Source: Thiobacillus sp. (GTDB lineage Bacteria; Pseudomonadota; Gammaproteobacteria; Burkholderiales; Thiobacillaceae). From it: a stretch of 39,808 bases of DNA. A program made the translations under genes and the position numbers. Positions 8,663 to 15,014 of the stretch are shown piece by piece (within the stretch, counting starts at the first letter, position 1; each line of letters opens with the position of its first letter). The notes beneath the pieces are model-generated. The model did not search any database. It was not told the origin of the DNA and worked only from the letters and a program-made list of their open reading frames with translations. The stretch is taken from positions 1 to 39,808 of the forward strand of contig JADFDN010000013.1 of assembly GCA_018262815.1 (NCBI GenBank), in the 5' to 3' direction.

Positions 8663-9034
8663 ATGAAGTTGCGCGGATTCACTCTGGTCGAGCTGATGGT
8701 CGTGATGGCGATCATTGCTCTGCTGCTGACGCTTGCTGTGCCGCGCTACTTCAACCACCTGGAAAGCTCACGCGAGACCATCCTGAAGCAGGACCTGGCT
8801 GTCATGCGCGACGCCATCGACAAATACCACGGCGATACCGGCAGCTATCCGGACAGCCTCGAAGCACTGGTCAACGCGCGCTACCTGCGTACGCTGCCTG
8901 TGGATCCGATCACTGAACGGGACGACACCTGGCAGGTCGTGGCGCCCTCCGGCGACGAGACGGGTGCCGTGTATGACGTCAAAAGCGGCGCGCCGGGCGT
9001 CGCGCGAGACGGCAGCAGTTATGCGACGTGGTAG
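8663..9034 (+). CDS. Pseudopilin (GspG-like)
   Basis: A 123-aa pseudopilin starting at ATG 8663, 4 nt after the previous stop. The five-residue leader ends in Gly5, followed by FTLVE with Glu at mature position 5 and the helix LMVVMAIIALLLTLAVPRYF. The remainder (IDKYHGDTGSYPDSLEALV, YLRTLPVDPITERDDTW) closely parallels gspG at 567-1001, including the TGxYP and DP motifs, so it looks like a diverged gspG duplicate. It ends in GSSYATW, again like the GspG tail. Its 3' end overlaps the next gene by 14 nt. Confidence 0.87.
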   Translation: MKLRGFTLVELMVVMAIIALLLTLAVPRYFNHLESSRETILKQDLAVMRDAIDKYHGDTGSYPDSLEALVNARYLRTLPVDPITERDDTWQVVAPSGDETGAVYDVKSGAPGVARDGSSYATW

Positions 9035-9551
9035 GCCGGCTCAGTCCGGCTTTACTTACCTGTTCGTGCTGATGCTCGTTGCGCTCGTCGGCATGGGCCT
9101 CGCTGCTGCGGGAACGCTGTGGGGTACCGAGTCGCGGCGCGCGCGCGAAGCCGATCTGCTGTTCGTGGGCGAACAGTACCGCCAGGCGATCCGCAGTTAT
9201 TACGAACTCGATCCCGCCCAGCCGCGACTGCCCCAGAGCATCGACGACCTGCTGGAGGACAACCGCCGCGCAGAGGTTGTGCGTCATCTGCGGCGCGCCT
9301 GGCTTGATCCCATGACGGGTAGCGAACTCATGCTGATTATGGCGCCTGATGGCCAAGGCATCGTCGGTGTATACAGTCGGGCGACCGAGCGCCCTTTCAA
9401 GACAGCGGGTTTCACGCCGGCAAACGAGGCGTTTTCCGGTGCGGCCAGCTACGCCGACTGGCGCTTCGTTTTTATTCCCCCGGCTACCGCGTCCCCTCCG
9501 GGGCAGACGTCACCATCAAGCGCGGAGGCTAGCGTTCGCGCAGCACCTTGA
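9021..9551 (+). CDS. Pseudopilin lacking the conserved Glu5
   Basis: A 176-aa protein starting at ATG 9021 within the end of the preceding gene. A basic leader MRRGRPAQSG precedes FTYLF and the hydrophobic helix VLMLVALVGMGLAAAGTLWG. The cleavage Gly10/Phe11 is good, but mature position 5 is Phe, not Glu. The only standard pseudopilin without Glu5 is the tip protein GspK, yet the soluble part (SYYELDPAQPRLPQSIDDLLEDNR, WLDPMTGSELMLI) again looks GspG-like and is much smaller than GspK. I infer a tip or initiator pseudopilin. Its last 23 nt overlap the end of the ATPase subunit D gene on the other strand. Confidence 0.8.
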   Translation: MRRGRPAQSGFTYLFVLMLVALVGMGLAAAGTLWGTESRRAREADLLFVGEQYRQAIRSYYELDPAQPRLPQSIDDLLEDNRRAEVVRHLRRAWLDPMTGSELMLIMAPDGQGIVGVYSRATERPFKTAGFTPANEAFSGAASYADWRFVFIPPATASPPGQTSPSSAEASVRAAP

Positions 9552-10140
9552 TCTGGAACAGGGTGTTGCGCTCGTCTTCCTCCAGCGCGGCGCGGATGTG
9601 CTGCACCGTGGCCCGGTAGCGCGGGATGATGTTGTACTTCAGCGCGTTGACCCGCTTCTGCGTCTTGCGGCTGGCGGCGAGCAGGCGCCATAACGCATTT
9701 TCCGCCTCGCCCAGCCGTGCCAGCGTCACTGTCAGCTCGCGCAGGCGCAGCCGAGCCTCGTCGAAGCTGACGTCGGTCCACATCAGGCCCACCGGCTGCA
9801 AAGGCAGGGGCTCGGCGGTCACACTGGGATATTCCACGCCGACGCTGGAGCGCGCCACCACCCGAATCTCCACCGCCGGTTTCAGGCCCACCGACGCCTG
9901 GTGCAGCATCTGACCGCCCATGCGCATCTGCACGATGCCGAGCCAGCGGTAGGCCTCGGCGAGTTCGCGCTGGGTCTGTTCGCGCAATTCGCGGTATTGC
10001 GCCAGACGCTCATAGACCAGCCGCGTCAGCAGATCGCGTTTCTTCTCCAGCATTTGCCGGCCCTGCTCCAGAAAGCGGGCCTGGCGCCCGACCTGGAGCA
10101 GCGCGCTTTTTGTCGGCGGAACGGACAGGCGCTTCTTCAT
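9529..10140 (-). CDS. atpD: V/A-type ATPase subunit D (central rotor shaft)
   Basis: Central-stalk subunit D, 203 aa (usual 200-215). The N-terminus (PPTKSALLQVGRQARFLEQGRQMLEKKRDLL) has the family hallmark: a long antiparallel coiled coil whose first helix starts with the PTK/TKS motif and reaches LEKKRDLL. The second long helix (RRLAASRKTQKRVNALKYNIIPRY-like region, about 160-185) carries the conserved KTxxRVNALKYxxIPR motif. It couples ATP hydrolysis in the A3B3 head to rotation of the K ring. It is the last gene of the ATPase cluster, 106 nt downstream of subunit B, and the gap holds a large heptamer-built inverted repeat. The ribosome site is GAAAGG. Its stop overlaps the tail of the convergent pseudopilin gene. 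Confidence 0.95.
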   Translation of the reverse strand: MKKRLSVPPTKSALLQVGRQARFLEQGRQMLEKKRDLLTRLVYERLAQYRELREQTQRELAEAYRWLGIVQMRMGGQMLHQASVGLKPAVEIRVVARSSVGVEYPSVTAEPLPLQPVGLMWTDVSFDEARLRLRELTVTLARLGEAENALWRLLAASRKTQKRVNALKYNIIPRYRATVQHIRAALEEDERNTLFQIKVLRER

Positions 10141-10163
10141 TCGCCGGCCTTTCGGGCGGCAGT

Positions 10164-10241
10164 TTCAAGTCTCAAGTTGCAAGTTGCAAGGAGGACGCAA
10201 CCGCCTGTTTTTTCTTGCAACTTGCAACTTGAAACTTGCAT
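10164..10241. repeat. Inverted array of TTGCAAG heptamers between atpB and atpD
   Basis: The left array (10164-10191) reads as 7-nt units TTCAAGT, CTCAAGT, TGCAAGT, TGCAAGG. The right array (10214-10241) reads CTTGCAA, CTTGCAA, CTTGAAA, CTTGCAT. The arms 10166-10190 and 10214-10238 are complementary over 25 bp with one mismatch around a 23-nt loop, so the mRNA of this gap can form a long hairpin. There is no T-run after it, so it is not a standard terminator. It could instead lower or protect expression of the downstream subunit D. Confidence 0.9.
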
Positions 10242-10246
10242 CTTTC

Positions 10247-11632
10247 TCACGCCTCCGCGCCCTTGTGATACTTCGCCAGCTCGTCTTCCGAGACGCGGAT
10301 CAGCGATTCGGCCGGCAGCATCGACAGGAGATCCCAGGCGAGGTTGAGCGTCTCGTGGATGCTGCGGTCCTCGTCCTCGCCCTGGCCGATGAAGCGGCGC
10401 TCGAAGGCGTCGGCGAATTCGAGCGTGCGGCGGTCGGCGTCGGACAGTTCCTCGGCGCCGATGATGGCGGCCAGTCCCCTGACCTCCAGCGCCTTGGCGT
10501 AGCTGGCGAACAGCTGGCTGGCGACGTGGGGATGGTCCTCGCGGGTGAAGTTTTTGCCGACGCCGTCCTTCATCAGGCGCGACAACGACGGCAGCACCGT
10601 CACCGGCGGGTACACGCCCTGGTTGGCGAGCTCGCGCCCGAGCACGATCTGGCCCTCGGTGATGTAGCCGGTGAGGTCGGGAATCGGGTGGGTGATGTCG
10701 TCGGACGGCATCGACAGCACCGGAATCATCGTGATGGAGCCGCGCCGGTTCTTGATGCGCCCCGCGCGTTCGTAGATCTCGGCCAGATCCGAATAGAGGT
10801 AGCCGGGATAGCCCTTGCGCGCCGGCACGTCACCGCGCAGCACCGCGACTTCGCGCAGCGCTTCGGCGTAGGCGGTCATGTCGGTCATCACCACCAGCAC
10901 GTGGTAGTCGAGATCAAAAGCTAGGTATTCGGCGGCGGTGAGCGCGGCGCGCGGCGTCAGCAGGCGTTCGATCACCGGCTCGTCGGCGAGATTGAGGAAC
11001 ATCACCACCTTGTTGAGCACGCCGCTCTCCTCGAAGCTTTCCTGAAAGAAGCGCGCGTCGGCATGCGAAGCGCCGAAGGCGGCGAACACGACCACGAACT
11101 CGGCGGCCTCCTCGCCCAGCAGTTTGGCCTGACGCACGATCTGCGCCGCCACCCGGTTGTGCGGCAGGCCGCCGCCGGAAAAGATCGGCAGCTTCTGCCC
11201 GCGCGTCAGCGAATTCATGCCGTCGATCGCGGAGATGCCGGTCTGGATGAATTCGCGCGGATACGCGCGTGCGGCCGGATTGAGCGGCTCGCCGTTGACG
11301 TCGCGGCGGTCGGCGGAAACGATCGGCGGTCGGCCGTCGCGCGGCAGGCCCGAGCCATTGAAGATACGGCCCATGATGTCGCGCGAAACCGGCAGCTTGA
11401 ACGGCTCGTCGAGAAAACGCACCCAGGTGCGTTCGAGGTCAAGCTCGTCGGTGCCCTCGAACACTTCCACCAGCACCGCGTCGTCGGCGGCGCGGATCAC
11501 CAGTCCCGAACGGATGCGCCCGGCGTGGTCGCGCAGCTGCACCCGCGAGCCGGCCGCGACGCCGGGCACGCCGCCCATGACGACGAGGCCGCCCTGGGCG
11601 GAGGTGGCGGTGCGGAATTCGATGTTTTTCAC
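10247..11632 (-). CDS. atpB: V/A-type ATPase subunit B (non-catalytic)
   Basis: Non-catalytic subunit B of the A3B3 head, 461 aa (usual 460-470). It starts with GTG overlapping the subunit A stop as GTGA. The sequence shows the N-terminal beta-barrel (about 1-70), then the nucleotide-binding fold with the degenerate P-loop region FIQTGISAIDGMNSLTRGQKLPIFSGGGLPHN typical of B subunits. A clear GxxxxGKT Walker A is absent. Further conserved blocks are LNLADEPVIERLLTPRAALTAAEYLAFDLDYHVLVVMTDMTAYAEALREV and the C-terminal SLSRLMKDGVGKNFTREDH. It forms catalytic sites at the A/B interface. It is coupled in translation to subunit A. Confidence 0.96.
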   Translation of the reverse strand: MKNIEFRTATSAQGGLVVMGGVPGVAAGSRVQLRDHAGRIRSGLVIRAADDAVLVEVFEGTDELDLERTWVRFLDEPFKLPVSRDIMGRIFNGSGLPRDGRPPIVSADRRDVNGEPLNPAARAYPREFIQTGISAIDGMNSLTRGQKLPIFSGGGLPHNRVAAQIVRQAKLLGEEAAEFVVVFAAFGASHADARFFQESFEESGVLNKVVMFLNLADEPVIERLLTPRAALTAAEYLAFDLDYHVLVVMTDMTAYAEALREVAVLRGDVPARKGYPGYLYSDLAEIYERAGRIKNRRGSITMIPVLSMPSDDITHPIPDLTGYITEGQIVLGRELANQGVYPPVTVLPSLSRLMKDGVGKNFTREDHPHVASQLFASYAKALEVRGLAAIIGAEELSDADRRTLEFADAFERRFIGQGEDEDRSIHETLNLAWDLLSMLPAESLIRVSEDELAKYHKGAEA

Positions 11633-13422
11633 GGTGTGGCCTCCCGCAGGGTCGAGAGGGGCACGGTGTACTCCTGAATCAAGGGTTCGAAGCTATCCGG
11701 GATCGCGGCGATCTTGGCCTTGAGCGCAGCGAGATCGTCCGAGCCGTGCTGGCTTTTCCAGCGCCTTGCCTGCGCCAGCAGCGGCAGCTGGATCAGTCTT
11801 CTGGCAGGCGCGCCGAGCTTCACCAGCCTCATGCCATGACGATAGATGTCGAGCAAGGCAGCGAGCAGCGCGTACTGCTTCTCAGGTGAAGCAAAACTGT
11901 CCACGTCGTCGGTGGCCGACTGCTGCAGCAGGCCTTCCTTGATCAGCCCTGCCGCTTCCAGCGTCCAGCGCTGTTCGCTGGAAAGCGCCTCGACGCCGAC
12001 GAGGTTGACGATGCGCTGCAGTTCTTCCGAGGCCGCGAGCAGGTCGAGCGCTTCGGCGCGCGCGCTTTCCCAATTCGGATCAACGGTTTCCGCCCACCAT
12101 TTCGCAGCCGACTTCACATAGCCCGAAAAGCTTTCCAGCCAGTCGACCGCCGGGTAATGGCGCGCGTCGGCGAGTTCCTTCGACAGCGCCCAGAAGGTCT
12201 GGATGATCTCCTTGGTGTGGCTGGTGACCGGTTCGGAAAAGTCGCCTCCGGGCGGCGACACCGCGCCGATCAGCGTCACCGAACCGTGGTCGCCTGCGAA
12301 GGTTTCGACTCGCCCGGCGCGCTCGTAGAAGGCGGCGAGACGCGAGCCGAGGTAGGCCGGATAGCCCTCCTCCACCGGCATCTGGCCCAGCCGGCCGGCG
12401 ACTTCACGCAGCGCCTCGGCCCAGCGGCTGGTCGAGTCCGCCACCATCACCACGTCGTAGCCCTGATCGCGGAAATATTCGGCCAGCGTGATGCCGACGT
12501 AGATCGACGCCTCGCGTGCGACCACCGGCATGTTGGAGGTGTTGGCGACCAGCAGCGTGCGCTCCATCAGCGGGCGTCCGGTATGCGGGTCTTTCAGTTC
12601 GGGCATGAATTCGAGCACGTCGGTGAGCTCGTTGCCGCGCTCGCCGCAGCCGACGTAGATGACGATCTCGGCGTTGCACCAGCGCGCGATCTGCTGCTGC
12701 AGCATGGTCTTGCCGGCGCCGAAGGGGCCGGGGATGGCCGCCTTGCCGCCCTTCAGCAGCGGATAGAAGGTGTCGAGGATGCGCTGCCCGGTGATCAGCG
12801 GCGCCACCGCGTGGTCGCGCTGTTTGAATGGACGCGGCGTGCGCACCGGCCAGCGATGGAACAGGTGCAGCTTCTCGATGCGGCCGTCGGCGAGCTTGAC
12901 CCGACCGATCGCTTCGTCGAGCGTGTAGTCCCCCTCGGGCGCCAGCTCCAGCAGTTCGCCCTGGATCAGCGGCGGGGTCAGGATGCGGTGCAGGATGGAT
13001 TCGGTTTCCTGCACGCTGCCGAGGACGTCCCCGCCCGTCAGCATGCCGCCGGCCTGGCGTGTCGGGTCGGGCACGAAATGCCAGGCCTTGTCTCGCGGCA
13101 GCGAGGGCACCGCGACGCCGCGCGCGATGCGGTCGCCGCTCTGTTCCCGCACCGCCTGCAGCGGCCGCTGCACGCCGTCGAAGATCGCGCCCAGCAGGCC
13201 AGGGCCGAGTTCGACCGACAGCGGCCAGCCCAGGCCTTCCGCCTCTTCGCCGGGGCGCAGGCCGGCGGTGTCTTCGTAGAGCTGCGCCAGCGCGGTGTCG
13301 CCGTCGCGGCCGATCACCTCGCCGACCAGGCCCATGCGCCCGACCCGAACCTGCTCGCCGATCACCGTCTGCGGCAGTTCGAGTTTGACCAGGGGGCCGT
13401 TGATTTCCAGAATCGCACCCAT
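11629..13422 (-). CDS. atpA: V/A-type ATPase catalytic subunit A
   Basis: Catalytic subunit A, 597 aa (usual 580-600), from ATG 13422 with AAGGAAA upstream; the open frame continues to 13668, but that overlaps subunit E. It has the N-terminal barrel, the A-specific non-homologous insertion (about 110-190), Walker A GPFGAGKT at 232-239 and the catalytic Glu in GCGERGNELTDVLEFMPEL. It also has MVADSTSRWAEALREVAGRLGQMPVEEGYPAYL and SPPGGDFSEPVTSHT. The Walker A has Ala where most V-ATPases have Ser (GPFGSGKT), a small variation that also occurs among P-loops. It hydrolyses (or makes) ATP in the cytoplasmic head. It lies between subunits E and B. Confidence 0.97.
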   Translation of the reverse strand: MGAILEINGPLVKLELPQTVIGEQVRVGRMGLVGEVIGRDGDTALAQLYEDTAGLRPGEEAEGLGWPLSVELGPGLLGAIFDGVQRPLQAVREQSGDRIARGVAVPSLPRDKAWHFVPDPTRQAGGMLTGGDVLGSVQETESILHRILTPPLIQGELLELAPEGDYTLDEAIGRVKLADGRIEKLHLFHRWPVRTPRPFKQRDHAVAPLITGQRILDTFYPLLKGGKAAIPGPFGAGKTMLQQQIARWCNAEIVIYVGCGERGNELTDVLEFMPELKDPHTGRPLMERTLLVANTSNMPVVAREASIYVGITLAEYFRDQGYDVVMVADSTSRWAEALREVAGRLGQMPVEEGYPAYLGSRLAAFYERAGRVETFAGDHGSVTLIGAVSPPGGDFSEPVTSHTKEIIQTFWALSKELADARHYPAVDWLESFSGYVKSAAKWWAETVDPNWESARAEALDLLAASEELQRIVNLVGVEALSSEQRWTLEAAGLIKEGLLQQSATDDVDSFASPEKQYALLAALLDIYRHGMRLVKLGAPARRLIQLPLLAQARRWKSQHGSDDLAALKAKIAAIPDSFEPLIQEYTVPLSTLREATP

Positions 13423-13442
13423 TGCTTTTTCCTTGTTGTTAC

Positions 13443-14093
13443 TTATCCGTGGACCAGCGTGCCGAGGTCGGGCGCGCTGGCGAACAGGCGTTCCATCGAC
13501 ACCCGCGCCAGTTCGTCGGCGAGGCGCGCCTGTCGGGCCTCGAAGGTCTGGTCGAGCTGGGCACGTAGGTCGGCGAGGCGCACCCGCATGCCGCCTTCGC
13601 TCGGCCCGCTGTGGCTGGCGAGCGTGACGGTGCGTCCCGGCGCGGCACGCGCCGTCAGCTCGGGCCAATGCGGAGCCAGCCGCTTTTCGTCTTCGGGCCG
13701 CACTTCCGCCACCAGATCGCCCGGCGGCAGCGCCTGGGCTGCCGCCGCCAGCCAGGATTCGAGCACGTCCAGATAACGCGTTTCGTCCTGCACCAATTGG
13801 CGGAACGCCGTTTTCACCCCGGCCAGCGTGGCTTCGGTCAGCGCCCAGCGCAGGCGGTCGAGGTCTGCGGCCAGCCGCGTCTCGGCCGCCTGACTGTGGC
13901 GCCTGACCAGCCGCTCGGCCTCGACCTTGGCAAGCAGCACTTCGCGTTCCCCGGCCAGCTTCAGTTTTTCCGCCGACTCGGCGAGGATGCGGGCGCGTGC
14001 CGACTCGGCGTTCTGCAACGCTTCGCGCGCCAGCGTCTCGGCCTGCAGCAGCAGTGCCTGTTCGAGTTGCGAAACCTGTGCGTCCGATTCCAT
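13443..14093 (-). CDS. atpE: V/A-type ATPase subunit E (peripheral stalk)
   Basis: Peripheral-stalk subunit E, 216 aa. The N-terminal half (about 5-110) is a long charged helix rich in Ala, Glu and Arg (LARSALQNAESARARILAESAEKLKLAGE-like) that pairs with the G/H subunit as a right-handed coiled coil. The C-terminal half is the globular domain that binds the top of the head, ending VSMERLFASAPDLGTLVHG. GGAG precedes the ATG. The assignment rests on architecture and position between F and A, as in other bacterial V/A clusters; sequence identity in this family is low. It is 20 nt upstream of subunit A. Confidence 0.85.
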   Translation of the reverse strand: MESDAQVSQLEQALLLQAETLAREALQNAESARARILAESAEKLKLAGEREVLLAKVEAERLVRRHSQAAETRLAADLDRLRWALTEATLAGVKTAFRQLVQDETRYLDVLESWLAAAAQALPPGDLVAEVRPEDEKRLAPHWPELTARAAPGRTVTLASHSGPSEGGMRVRLADLRAQLDQTFEARQARLADELARVSMERLFASAPDLGTLVHG

Positions 14094-14120
14094 TTTTGCT
14101 CCGGATTCAAACCCTTAAGC

Positions 14121-14203
14121 TGCAAGATTCAAGTTGCAAGATTCAAGCAGATTCTCAACATGGGTCATCTTGCATCTTGCATCTTGCATCTTGTTTCTTG
14201 CAT
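14121..14203. repeat. Inverted arrays of CTTGCAT-type heptamers between atpF and atpE
   Basis: Four 7-nt units at 14121-14148 (TGCAAGA, TTCAAGT, TGCAAGA, TTCAAGC) face five units of the opposite sense at 14169-14203 (CTTGCAT three times, CTTGTTT, CTTGCAT). The right array ends at the base before the atpF stop codon (14204-14206). The two arrays are largely complementary, so the 110-nt gap can fold in mRNA. The unit is nearly the same as in the atpB-atpD gap. Confidence 0.9.
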
Positions 14204-14548
14204 CTATTTCAACGCATCCGGCCCCAGCACCGCCCGCACCACCTCGTCCACCGCCGGTGCGTAGTCGTGCGGTGCAGGCAGCGGGGGCAGTTCGGTGATG
14301 ACGATGCGACCGCCTTCGTTGCGCAGGCGGTTGAGCCAGTAGCCGCGGCCCTGGGCGAGCGGGGTTTCCAGCAGAACCAGCGCCGCATCGCCGCATTTCG
14401 CCAGTTGCTCGAGCACGCTTTCGACGGTCGTCAGGTCGGCGTCGGCGTGCACCTCGGCGCCGATCAGGCCGAAGCCGCTGGCGAGACCTGCGCTGCCCAG
14501 CACCACCAGCCGTGCGTTGCCGTGCGGGCATTCGGTGTCGGCCGGCAT
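14204..14548 (-). CDS. atpF: V/A-type ATPase subunit F (rotor)
   Basis: Small Rossmann-like subunit F of the central stalk, 114 aa (usual 100-115). The pattern LVVLGSAGLASGFGLIGAEVHADAD near the N-terminus corresponds to the family GDxxTxxGFxLxG motif, followed by DAALVLLETPLAQ and the C-terminal IVITELPPLPAPHD. In other V/A-ATPases F binds D and regulates hydrolysis. The gene lies 5 nt after the K subunit stop. Its 3' end abuts the heptamer array. Identity is supported by length, the GFxLxG-type motif and cluster position. Confidence 0.82.
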   Translation of the reverse strand: MPADTECPHGNARLVVLGSAGLASGFGLIGAEVHADADLTTVESVLEQLAKCGDAALVLLETPLAQGRGYWLNRLRNEGGRIVITELPPLPAPHDYAPAVDEVVRAVLGPDALK

Positions 14549-14553
14549 CGGGT

Positions 14554-14991
14554 TCAGATCTTGCCGAGCAGCAGGATGGACATGACGAGGCCGTAGATCG
14601 CGATCCCTTCGGCCAGCCCCATGTAGATCAGCGTACGGCCGAACATTTCCGGCTTTTCGGCGATGACCGCGAGCGAGGCCGAGCCGATCGGGCCCAGCGC
14701 GATGGCCGCGCCGATTGCGGCAAGGCCGGTCGGCAGCCCGACACCGAGCAGCGCCAGGCCCTGACCCACGGTGATGCCTGCGGCCGCGGCGCCGGCCGGC
14801 TCAGCCGCCAGCACGTCCTGCATGCCGAGCAGGGTGACGCCGAGCAGCCCCAGGCCGAACAGCGCCAGATTGGCGAACAAGCCGCCCTTGAGCCAGCCTG
14901 CCGTCACACGGCGCGGCTTCAACTCCAGCCAGATGCCCGCGGCCAGCGTGGCCGCCACCGGTAAAACCATCAATGCGATCAACCCGGTCAT
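14554..14991 (-). CDS. atpK: V/A-type ATPase membrane ring subunit K
   Basis: Proteolipid subunit K of the rotor ring, 145 aa from ATG 14991, preceded by a strong AGGAGGGG site. Four hydrophobic segments are visible: about 3-22, 37-57, 72-98 and 119-143. The second hairpin is typical (GLAAIGAAIALGPIGSA, then MGLAEGIAIYGLVMSILLLG) and carries the ion-binding Glu at residue 128, 17 residues from the C-terminus, the same distance as the single Glu in Enterococcus NtpK. The first hairpin has no membrane carboxylate. The residue after Glu128 is Gly, not Ser/Thr, and the hairpin lacks the Gln expected of sodium-binding rings, so I infer proton coupling. Upstream in this frame is subunit I in another reading frame. 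Confidence 0.92.
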   Translation of the reverse strand: MTGLIALMVLPVAATLAAGIWLELKPRRVTAGWLKGGLFANLALFGLGLLGVTLLGMQDVLAAEPAGAAAAGITVGQGLALLGVGLPTGLAAIGAAIALGPIGSASLAVIAEKPEMFGRTLIYMGLAEGIAIYGLVMSILLLGKI

Positions 14992-15014
14992 GTCCCCTCC
15001 TTTTTGAAATTCGA

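Noticed and set aside
10164-10241. CRISPR array or terminator
   Set aside because: Units are 7 nt without spacers, arranged as inverted arrays, and no T-run follows the stem on the transcribed strand.
14554-14991. Na+-translocating V-ATPase
   Set aside because: The ring subunit lacks the Gln and Ser/Thr ligands that accompany the Glu in sodium-binding rings; proton specificity is more likely.
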